This document shows positions 56,021 to 64,000 of a stretch of 64,000 nucleotides of DNA, piece by piece. Numbering within the stretch: the stretch's first letter is position 1; each line of letters begins with the position of its first letter. The notes under the pieces are model-generated. The model was given only the letters and a program-made list of their open reading frames with translations, was not told the origin of the DNA and did no database searches. The position numbers and the translations under genes are program-made. The stretch comes from Manduca sexta (Eukaryota > Arthropoda > Insecta > Lepidoptera > Sphingidae), in contig NC_051126.1 of assembly GCF_014839805.1 (NCBI RefSeq), positions 3,790,609 to 3,854,608 on the forward strand, written 5' to 3'.

Positions 56021-56109
56021 TTATGAAAGTCAAAGAATCACATCTTAATTATAGTTTACCTTAGCTATACAATAACGGAGGCAACATTGACTTATAAAAT
56101 ACCAATCAT

Positions 56110-56360
56110 TTATTTCGGTATAACATTAATGGTTGCATTATCTGCAGCCGTTGAATTAGATACTACACTATCGTTCGCAGTTGCTTCAGTTGTTACATTA
56201 TCCATGGCTACAGTTGTGTTAGTAACAGTGCTTGTAACATTTACTTTGACTTCAACGCCACTTCTACGAGTATCTTGTGTCTCGGTATTTGTAAGGTTAC
56301 TTTCTTTTTCTTCGTTCAAGCTATCGGTTTGTTTCCGACACATGTTAAGTATCGAGCGAC
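56110..56360 (-). CDS. Probable terminal exon of gene 1: sequon-rich tail
   Basis: On the minus strand the frame is open from the possible acceptor CTTTATTTGTTAAAG (AAG instead of CAG) to TAA at 56110. It gives two bases of a split codon and 82 residues. Phase fits exon 57996-58112 (which leaves one base), giving ...LFV-G-RSILNMCRKQTD. The tail is hydrophilic and Thr/Asn-rich, with seven N-glycosylation sequons (NLT, NVT, NTT, NVT, NDS, NST, NAT), for example VKVNVTSTVTNTTVAMDN. That suggests a secreted or surface mucin-like C-terminus if the protein enters the ER. A 141-codon plus-strand frame covers the same bases, but its peptide is simply the hydrophobic antisense reading. The non-canonical acceptor is the main doubt. 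Confidence 0.5.
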
Positions 56361-56917
56361 CTTTAACAAATAAAGAAGTATTCAGTTACGTTTTACATGG
56401 TTTTTGGTTGTTTCGATCAAGTGTTTCCATTTCTTATACTGTAAAACAATTGGAATCTAACAAAGATTTTAGATATGATGATGATGTTAGTTATATAGAT
56501 GTTATTCAATAATATTTATAATATTTATGTACACAGGATTAACTTGTTTCCGTTTATACTGTCTGTAAATAAGAATTGGGATAAAATATTTATTACTTAT
56601 GAAGAAAATTTTTTATGATTTTTTTATTCAGATAAAAAATGACGAGCAAATCGCTCGCCTGACGACACACACCGCAATTATTTAACAATACTTTACAGCC
56701 CTTAGAATTTGACGAAACAAAAACGACACGAACATCCAAATCATCCGATTGTGATTGGTCAAAATTCCTGCGCGTGAGTCACGGGTCGGTATTTCGAGGA
56801 ATCACAGTCCCACGATATGGACGTTCGTGTCCATTATTGCTTCACATTCTGAAGGACAAGGGCATTGAAATACGCACTGCCAGACGCATTTATTACCGTT
56901 ATCACAATATCCTTTAA

Positions 56918-57131
56918 CTAGCTTTTGCTCGTTGCTTCGCCCGCGTGAAAAAGTTCTCTGGGACAAAAGTCACGCTGTATATTTTCCCGAGACAGAAAGC
57001 AGCCTCTAACCTTTTCAGGGTCTTAAACTATCTCCATACCAAATTTCATAAAAATCCATTTAGTGGATTTTGAGAAAATGGATAACATACAGACAGACAG
57101 AAAGGGGACTTTGTTTTATCATATATGTAGA
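56918..57131 (-). mobile_element. Complete small Helitron, 214 bp, in gene 1 intron
   Basis: In minus orientation it starts TCTACATATATGATAAAACA (57131) and ends 'gcgggcgaagcaacgagcaa' then 'aagCTAG' (56918). It is flanked by A before and T after, with no duplication. Confidence 0.75.
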
Positions 57132-57167
57132 TGTTAACTATTTAATGTTATACATGAAAGTCCTTTA

Positions 57168-57964
57168 TCTATACTATTATATAAAGCTGAAGAGTTTGTT
57201 TGTTTGTTTGTTTGTTTGTTTGTTTGTTTGTTTGTTTGTTTGTTTGTTTGTTTGAACGCGCTAATCTCAGGAACTACCGGTCCAAACTAAAAAATTCTTT
57301 TTGCGTTGGATAGCCCTTTGTTCGTGGAGTGCTATAGGCTATATATCATCACGCTATACCCAATAGGAGCGGAGCAGTAATGGCTAATCTCAGGAATTAC
57401 CGGTCCAAACTGAAAAATTCTTTTTGCGTTGGATAGCCCTTTGTTCGTGGAGTACTATAGGCTATATATCATCACGCTATACCCAATAGGAGCGGAGCAG
57501 CAATGGCTAATCTCAGGAACTACCGGTCCAAACTGAAAAAAAATTTTTGTGTTGAATAGTCCTTTGTTTGTGGAGTGCTCAAAGTTATATATCATCACGC
57601 TATGACCAATAGGAGCGGAGCAGTAATGAAACATGTTGCAAAAACGGGGAAAAATTATTAGTTTTGAGAGCTTCCGTTGCGTGCGCTGCGTAAACGGTTA
57701 AAGTTATGCAACAATGATGTATGACGGGATTGTTCCTCTTAAATAGTTCTAAAAAATATATTATAAAACAAAGTCTCCCGCTGCATCTGTCTGCCTAAAC
57801 GTGTTAAACTCAAAAACTACCCAACGTATTAAGATGAAATTTGGTATGGAGACAGTTTGAGACCCTGGGAAGAACATAGGCTCCCGGGAAACTACTACTT
57901 TTATAACGGAAAACTTTAGCCTGAAAAACTTTATAACGCGGGCGGAGCCGCGGGCAAAAGCTAT
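57168..57964 (+). mobile_element. Lep1-type Helitron with (GTTT)n and 3 x 123-bp repeats
   Basis: Starts A|TCTATACTATTATATAAAGC, followed by 'tgaagagtttg' and a (GTTT)n run (57195-57252). Three 123-bp tandem units come next (57260, 57383, 57506). The body then has 'gcttccgttgcgtgcgctgc', and a GC hairpin 'gcgggcggagccgcgggc' precedes 'aaaagCTAT' (57961-57964, a mutated CTAG). 57765-57964 also reads like the body of the other small Helitrons, so this may be a composite. It lies in the inferred gene 1 intron. Confidence 0.75.
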
Positions 57965-57995
57965 TAAATATACGTATTTATCATTTAGTTCTTAC

Positions 57996-58112
57996 CAACA
58001 AATAAATTCTCTAGTCCAGGTATGTGCACGGCTCCTTCATCAAGTCCCAACTTTAATCTCGCTTGACCCACGTTTGAAATTCCATTAGCATCCAAATTCA
58101 AAGTGCCTTTTC
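57996..58112 (-). CDS. Host exon 3 of gene 1
   Basis: 117 nt on the minus strand between the acceptor TTGTTTTTATAG and the donor GTTG|GTAAGA. It carries two bases of a split codon, 38 codons and one base. The peptide is KGTLNLDANGISNVGQARLK then LGLDEGAVHIPGLENLFV. 'GISNVGQARLKLG' echoes 'GISAVGDAEVKLKFG' in the preceding exon, so the two may be a repeated beta-hairpin-like motif. Start phase fits 60711-60888 exactly (G + GA = Gly). The general layout (G-rich turns, alternating hydrophobics, ending 'NLF.G') is loosely like takeout/JHBP proteins, but I would not assign that family without a search. Confidence 0.75.
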
Positions 58113-58728
58113 CTATAAAAACAATCCCGAATAATTCACCAAATATTTTATGAATTCAAAAGATTTATTACATTGGTTAAGTTTATTTAATTTAAATTGA
58201 TCAATGTCCTAATTATTTTCAATAATTTAGTTCAGATGGCGCACTGAACGAATTTTCTGATGCTGTTTTATCACAGTACGGAATGAGATACCGTAAATTA
58301 TTGAATGGCTGTCAATCATCCCAAAATCTATGCTTAGCTTAAAACGACTCTCCAATTCGATCTATCAACGTCAGAATTTCAAATTGGTTTGTCCAAATAT
58401 GATTGTTGTTCATTAGTTAAATAGAGCTCCTTTTACAATACGATTTAAGGTTATACATTGAACATTGTTTTACGCTCATATTAAATACCTTTTACCACGA
58501 AAAACATACCTATTTTAAACATTTTATTAAACCCAAGTATCGAAACTATTTATCCACGTGAACTATTTGCAAGAGTAACTTAAAACTAGCTGAATATTTA
58601 ATCAAATTCGATGAAGCTGACCGCTTGAATTTGATGAATTTATTTCGTTTGCATTTTGCACAAATGCCATGACGTAATTTTATCGTACGCGGACTTGTAT
58701 TTTTGATCTACTGTTGGAATGACAAGTA

Positions 58729-58897
58729 CAGTCAGACACAAAAGTAGCTGAAAAAAAAAATCAAATCGTCTATATGTTAAGTTTAGTTGTAACATTTTTT
58801 TCTCTTTTTGGGAATAAAAAGAAATGTTGGCAAAAACACAAAAGTGTATACATGATTTAAAGTTTTAAATTTCTTCAGTTACTTTTGTAGGAGACTG
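58729..58897. mobile_element. TA-flanked MITE, 169 bp
   Basis: Left end CAGTCAGACACAAAAGTAG and the reverse complement of the right end (CAGTCTCCTACAAAAGTAA) form inverted repeats of about 24 bp with TA directly outside both (58727-58728 and 58898-58899). A shortened relative is at 48666-48742. Tc1/mariner-like. Confidence 0.65.
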
Positions 58898-58984
58898 TAC
58901 AAGAGGCGACGATTCTGAAACGACGCCGTGTGCGAATATGTTCAGACAAATAATGCTTTTTACACTCGTACAGCGCTCGGAATG

Positions 58985-59300
58985 CACGACTTTTTTTATT
59001 ACTTTGAATGACGAGACGAGCTTGCTGTTCGACTGATGGTAAGCGATATGACCGGCCATACACAGCAGAAACATTCAACACCTTGAATTACAAAGTATAG
59101 TTTGGTATTCCACTGCGCTCGCCACTCTGAGACATGAGATGTTAAGTCTTATTATGCTCAGTAGTTACACTGGCTGCAATGTCCTTCAAACCGGAACATA
59201 ACAGTGAATAAACACTGCTGCTTGGCGGCAGAAATAGTCATTGCGGTGGTACCGTCTTAGACGGACTCTCACATATGAGAGACCCACCACATTAACAAGT
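58985..59300 (+). repeat. Dispersed repeat, family 4 (longest copy)
   Basis: Begins 'ttttttattactttgaatga' and runs through 'ccactgcgctcgccactc', 'gttacactggctgcaatg' and 'cggtggtaccgtcttagacg'. A short inverse piece lies at 59823-59878 ('accatcaggcgaacggcaag'). Confidence 0.6.
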
Positions 59301-60455
59301 TTCTATCACTCATGTGTGAAATTATAATTCGGTGTTTATTAATCAAAAGCCTGATGTCAAGTAATGACAATGTCAAATCGTATTAGCCATTGAGTTGACT
59401 TAAATTAACTCAATTACTTCCCCTACATGCGTGATGCGAAGGCAAATTGAAATATGCCATCTTAAGTTAATGAGAGATGTTTAATACATCAAAAGTGTCG
59501 GAGCATCGTGATATAATTTTGCTATATTCGGTATGAATTATTTAATAATGGTTCCTCTTATTATTAACCGACTTAAAAAGGAGGTGTATATAAGAGTTCA
59601 ACCCTCATGTTTGTTTCTGTGTATGTAACTTTTAATGACACTGATTTTGACAATAACTGCTGATCCGATTTGGATGAGACTTTCTTTATTTAAATGTATA
59701 TTTTTCAGAGAAGTTTTAAGACGTAACAAATTATAAACTTTAATAACTAACAGCAAATTATCCGTGAATATGTATATACCATAACTAAGTAACTTAAAAG
59801 AAATAAATGAAAAAAGTCGTATCTCTTACCATCAGGCGAACGGCAAGCTCGTTTCGACATTCAAAGCAATAAAAAAAAATTCGTGAGTGAGACCATTAAA
59901 TTTATTTAATAGAATGTATAATGTAAGAAAAATCTGCTTCTATTTCACAAATGCCTGGTTTATCTTTTAAACTTCTACATTCGGCATCTACCTCTTGAAT
60001 CGTCAGCTGTACGTCTAACAAGAAAATATTTTCCGATAATCCCTAGCATTACTCCTTAAGGATATTACACAAATCAGTTGAGCATTGGACCTCGTTAGAG
60101 TGGCTTTAGGAATACGAACAATCGTCCTTGAATCACTATTGACTCGAAAAAATAAGAATAGTTCGCATAAATACGACTTTGCAACGAGAATAGATCTGAG
60201 TTTCGATATTTCACTAATAAAAACCTCGATTTGCTTTTACTACATTAAACGACACGAGAGGTTTTAAGCTGTATAATTAATTATCGGCGTGGAGGTTGGC
60301 TTCCCCAGCTATAAGAGCATAGCCAGAAATGCGTTGGGTGAAGCTTTGATATGTTTCTTGCTTCTCTGTCTACTTCTACGAGGCTATGTCTGAATACTGA
60401 TTCCTTTTTATTTCAATTCTAATTTTGTATGTCCTATTTTAATGGGTACGGTAAA
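59301..60455. other. Intronic DNA of gene 1, mostly unassigned
   Basis: Apart from the family 4 scrap at 59823-59878 I see no supported feature. Confidence 0.35.
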
Positions 60456-60459
60456 GACT

Positions 60460-60645
60460 CAGGTGCAGTGGCGCGTGATGGTAAATGGAGTGGGGTCCAA
60501 TAGAATCTCAACGGACGAGAGATGGTTACCCCTCAGCAGTCGAGATAATTATGCCGGTCTATAAAAATGCCGATCCCGGAACGCGACACACTTACATGGA
60601 CCATTATGGCGGGTTTTAATACCTTGTGTACGGTAGTCGTTATTC
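60460..60645 (+). repeat. Dispersed repeat, family 5
   Basis: 'ggtaaatggagtggggtcc', 'cggacgagagatggttac', 'cagtcgagataattatgccg', 'tatggcgggttttaatacc' match 27366-27625. Confidence 0.6.
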
Positions 60646-60710
60646 GGGATACAATATATATCCTACCACCAGCAAAAAATCCTTAGAACTTGTGGATCAT
60701 TTTATCATAC

Positions 60711-60888
60711 CAGTCTTTCCAAATTTCAACTTCACCTCGGCGTCTCCAACAGCGCTGATGCCACTAGTTTTTAAAATCAGATCTACATTTTTCGGCAGTA
60801 CGTCGCATTTACTATCTACATGGTTATTTGAATTTTTATCAGATTTTTTCTTCTTTTTATCTCGAACTTCTTTAAGCTTCGTTTCTAG
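60711..60888 (-). CDS. Host exon 2 of gene 1
   Basis: 178 nt on the minus strand between the acceptor TACTATTTTAG and the donor ACTG|GTATGA: 59 codons plus one base. The peptide begins LETKLKEVRDKKKKKSDKNS, a strongly basic segment, then CDVLPKNVDLILKTSGISAV and GDAEVKLKFGKT. Its start (phase 0) fits the preceding exon and its end (phase 1) fits 57996-58112. If the donor were not used the frame would stop three codons later. The overlapping plus-strand frame is the antisense reading. Confidence 0.75.
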
Positions 60889-61032
60889 CTAAAATAGTAA
60901 GTATATGTTCGAAAACTATTTATTCATATTAAAACAGAATTATAACAAAGATATTCCTAATATTTACTTCATTATATCCTTCTAGACTAAATGGCGAATT
61001 TCCAAACGAAAAATATTAAAAGCATAACGTAC

Positions 61033-61170
61033 CATGTCTAAAAGAACATCTTTTTGTTCCAAAAATGCCTCGTCAACTAAATCCTGTTTACGTTTCTGGT
61101 CTACAATGGAACTTAAGTTCATTGCCGGAGTGGTCACATTTGCTTGGATGTGTTTCATCGTAAACCAAAC
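61033..61170 (-). CDS. Host exon 1 (first seen) of gene 1
   Basis: 138 nt, 46 whole codons on the minus strand, between the acceptor AATAATTTTTTTAG and the donor ATG|GTACGT. The peptide is VWFTMKHIQANVTTPAMNLS then SIVDQKRKQDLVDEAFLEQK, helical and charged. It joins 60711-60888 in phase 0, giving DVLLDM-LETKLKEVRD, a continuous coiled-coil-like helix. No start codon with signal sequence was found upstream to 64000, so the 5' end of the gene is missing or lies in an exon I could not see. Confidence 0.75.
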
Positions 61171-61174
61171 CTAA

Positions 61175-61840
61175 AAAAATTATTATATATTTTTGAGAAA
61201 TTCTACTAAAATAAATTTGTATGTTTGTGATCATCTTTAAGGTCTGAAAGGAATTGTGTGAAATTTGGCACGCGGATAGACTAAGTCGAGAGTAAGACTA
61301 AGACTAAGTTAAGGCATTTTACGTCACGTAAATATAGCAGGACTTGTAATCTGGGAAATATCTTTCATGGGGATGAAGTTGGGAGTAAAACCTGGTTTAC
61401 TTAAAAGAATACCAATAATAGTGTAAATAGCCATCAACTACTTGTACGTATATAGGCAAAAATGATCCAACCCACAGTATAAACGAAAATGAGCCGAGTA
61501 TGCCAAAGTAGTTCTAGTCTTTAAGGTCCATATTTCCATTAGTAAAAACATCTCAGTCAAAATATATTAATATGAACTTTTTATTAACAAAATATAAAAT
61601 AAAATATTAATGAGCAAAAATGCGATTTAAATTTCAATTTTCACTATTTTGAAAATGTTATTTTGTGGGCTGGATCAGTCTTGCGCATATTACAATTAAT
61701 ATACCTTGACTAGTAACAATAAGCTCGACTCTTAACCTAAATTAAATCAAGCCTTTTCAAGAACATCCATCCAACAATATTATAAAAGAATGGACAATTG
61801 ATGACAAAAAATAAAGCCCGGAGTTTCTTTCTGCCTTTCT
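61175..61840. other. Upstream of gene 1 exon 1, unassigned
   Basis: AT-rich. I looked for a phase-0 donor-bounded exon on the minus strand and found none that I trust. Confidence 0.35.
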
Positions 61841-61844
61841 TCTT

Positions 61845-62165
61845 CGGGTAGTCATCGCTTAGGTAGTTAGTGAAAGGCTGGTAGGTTAGCTAGGTTAGGG
61901 CTTTTATTGTCCTCACCGGTGAGGATCGCGACGCGTTTCTCCCTTATTGCTTATTCAAAAATACATATATACATCATTTTATTTCTTCTTCCCTGCCAGC
62001 CCGAGCTAGATATATTTTTCATTTATTTTATTTTCAATATAAATTGTCTTTATTTATATAAGCTAATCTAATTAAGTAATAATTAAATGTTCTCATGTAC
62101 CTTGACTTATCATAAGTGTAACCATGTTCGCCTACGTGATGAATAAAGCATTTTTTTTTTTTATT
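61845..62165 (+). repeat. LINE-like 3' UTR repeat, family 8
   Basis: Reads 'cttcgggtagtcatcgctta', 'ggctggtaggttagctagg', 'cctcaccggtgaggatcgcg', 'cagcccgagct', 'ttcgcctacgtgatgaataa', then a T-rich end after AATAAAG. Inverse copy at 11709-12025. Confidence 0.55.
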
Positions 62166-62169
62166 TATA

Positions 62170-63285
62170 TTTTATCCTAATCGACATATCTACTTATGAT
62201 ATATTTCTAGTATTTAAATACGATGATGGATTTAAATATTATCATTTATATTTTAGTTTGAATAAGCCAGAAAAAAAAAGTATCTTGTAAAAATTGCGAA
62301 ATGTTTATGACGCGATGGCCTTCCCGGAAAGGCTCGACATATAGGAAATACGTAAATCCAATAATAAGGCAAGAGATCCCAATAGGTTCACGTCAACAGA
62401 GGACAATATTTTATATCAAGATTTATAAAGGTAAAACACCCAAATTATACAACCCTTTTACTTAGGTTTAAAACAAAAACAAAGTGTGTGAAGTTTACTT
62501 AGCATGGGTAATCTGAAAAATATTTTGTTTATGACTAACTAAAATCAGTCTTATCAGCAAGATCTATTTTCCAAATAGAGCATAAAATAGCAAGAATTAA
62601 AACTTATGCACCCAAAGAACTCTAATCTCATGCGATTCAGGTGATTTTTTTCTAATACCTATTATAAATGCGAATGTTTGAAATGCTTCCATATGTTTTA
62701 TATGTAAACGTAGACTCCGCTGAACGGCTAGATATGGAATTTAGCACAGAGATGTGCCTGTCATTGTCACACATGTCCTGGATTATTGGCTAGTTATGCC
62801 AGGAAGGGTCCATCATGCAAGTGAAGACTGAAGCAACACCTATTAACGACAATCCTCATATCATTCTTTATGAGCCTTTGGCTGGCTAACAGACTTAAGC
62901 GACATAGAATTTTATAATTATTCCGAATCAGCACATTTTCTCCGCATTTTGAACTTAGTTTCAATTTTTCGAAAAAAATATCGCTTAGAAAATACCTTGC
63001 CAGCGGTTGATATAGAAACAAACATACATACATACCAATAAACCAAAAGCAAAATGCGTGCCCGCCATTTGTACGTTTTAGTGTTGGCGTGAACCGAACC
63101 AATAAGGCCGGCAACGTATCGGCAATATTACGAGCCGTTTCGGAAATCGACGTTTAAGATTTAACTAACGCCACGCCGCGCCACGTTTGACGCGTTTTAT
63201 TTTAGGGAATTTATGTTTTTAGGCGCCGTACAAATTTGTTTTTATGCTGTAGGCAGACAGTCGCTTCGTCATATTGAGACATCTA
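62170..63285. other. Unassigned DNA with a transposon scrap
   Basis: 62655-62790 ('tacctattataaatgcgaat', 'ctccgctgaacggctagata') looks like the 5' part of a Helitron-like repeat. The GC-richer 63060-63200 has no splice-bounded frame. Confidence 0.35.
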
Positions 63286-63288
63286 TTT

Positions 63289-63479
63289 TCTTACTTATAA
63301 TTACGAAAGTAACTGTTACGCTTTCTTATAAAACAATTAACCCATTTTGATAAAATTTAGAATGGAGATATTTCGTGAACCTGGGAAAGACTTATGCTAC
63401 TTTTAATCCCGGAAAAATCTAGAGGACTGTTATCCTGAAGTAGTATCTTTACACAGGCGAAACCGCGAGTAAAATCTAA
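63289..63479 (+). mobile_element. Small Helitron, eroded
   Basis: Starts TC ('tcttacttataattacgaaa'), then 'gaacctgggaaagacttatg', 'cttttaatcccggaaaaa', 'acaggcgaaaccgcgagt', ending 'aaaatCTAA' in place of CTAG. Confidence 0.6.
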
Positions 63480-64000
63480 TAACGTATAGTCGTATTTAAA
63501 ACTCTACTTGTACATAAAACCGCTCTGTTTTGAAAAGTTAAAATACACAAATAAGATAGAAAACGTTGTTTTAAGTGAATATAAAGTCGGAACATGGAGA
63601 CGCATAAATAAATACGTAAACACGACGGATGTGCTTCATGTTTAGACCTAACAACACGCAACACAGAATAGTAACTAAATGCACACAACGAATGGACATT
63701 GCGACATTTGGGCTTCCCATTGAAAACCAGGGTTGCAGCTGTATTGCAGCAGCATTAAGCTAAATGAGTAGCCCATTGTTGGGACATTGATTTAATTGTC
63801 TATAAAAATACTTTATTTTTTTATAACTGCAATTTGTGCCAATAATAGAACTCTTCTCTCTTCTTTCACTAACACTGTCAGTCAGGTCTTGTGTTCGGGT
63901 TCGTGACGTTGCGAAAGTAAATATATCGCATAACACGTACGCTAGCAACAAATATTTTGGGTAATACAAAACATTTATCATAGCCCTGCGAGGGTGGAAC
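63480..64000. other. Unassigned window end
   Basis: A tail scrap at 63766-63795 ('gagtagcccattgttgggac') resembles a LINE/SINE end. Nothing else supported. Confidence 0.3.

Noticed and set aside
56087..56512. 141-codon plus-strand frame with hydrophobic N-terminus
   Set aside because: It is the antisense of the Thr/Asn-rich minus-strand frame; its hydrophobicity follows from that. The minus frame fits the phase of the neighbouring exon and has a downstream AATAAA.
57070..57255. 61-codon frame ending in a Phe-Val-Cys-Leu repeat
   Set aside because: Direct translation of the (GTTT)n microsatellite.
57260..57628. Three regularly spaced repeats resembling an array
   Set aside because: Full 123-bp tandem units without distinct spacers, within a Helitron of a eukaryotic genome; not CRISPR.
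60626..60892. 88-codon plus-strand frame
   Set aside because: Lies antisense to the splice-bounded exon 60711-60888.
62794..63114. 106-codon minus-strand frame as the missing first exon of gene 1
   Set aside because: It starts without an ATG and has no donor in the required phase 0 at a convincing site.

Overview
The window looks like AT-rich nuclear DNA of a lepidopteran (moth or butterfly). The evidence is a (GTTT)n-bearing Helitron of the Lep1/MINE-1 type, many small Helitrons ending in CTAG, tRNA-derived SINEs with A and B boxes, a short-LTR Ty3/gypsy element of the Mag type and RTE-type LINE tails. There is no rRNA, no convincing tRNA gene, no CRISPR array and nothing prokaryotic.

Host genes appear only as split exons, recognised by open frames bounded by good splice sites whose phases agree. 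Gene 1 (minus strand, about 56.0-61.2 kb) has exons at 61033-61170, 60711-60888, 57996-58112 and probably a terminal exon at 56110-56360, followed by an AATAAA at 56015-56020. It would end in a Thr/Asn-rich tail with seven N-glycosylation sequons. Gene 2 (minus strand) has two phase-compatible exons, 52841-52992 (poly-Ala then Arg/Ser/Pro-rich) and 16839-17043 (Ser/Arg-rich), separated by a 35.8-kb intron that makes up more than half the window. On the plus strand inside that intron, 19307-19439 looks like a first coding exon with a signal-peptide-like segment and a CAG|GTAAGT donor. I could not identify any of the three genes. A fourth, decayed coding segment lies at 54913-55107.

The rest is mobile DNA. 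4936-9306 is a complete Mag-type element with identical LTRs and a 5-bp target duplication, interrupted by four single-base indels that each fit a homopolymer run. 24208-26197 is an LTR element with near-identical LTRs whose inside is reduced to gag, a piece of RNase H and the integrase C-terminus. Two probable solo LTRs (38977-39190, 45248-45465) sit in the big intron. Non-LTR pieces are RTE-type ORF2 ends, GC-rich R1-like 3' ends and another LINE tail. DNA elements include TA-flanked MITEs, foldback elements and about fourteen Helitron pieces. Several insertions are nested and still show target duplications, so their order can be read.

Layout: 0-16 kb repeats around the Mag element; 16.8-17.0 kb gene 2 exon; 17-52.8 kb its intron with repeats, the LTR derivative and the solo LTRs; 52.8-53.0 kb gene 2 exon; 53-56 kb MITEs, tandem repeats and a pseudogene; 56-61.2 kb gene 1; 61.2-64 kb repeats and unassigned DNA.
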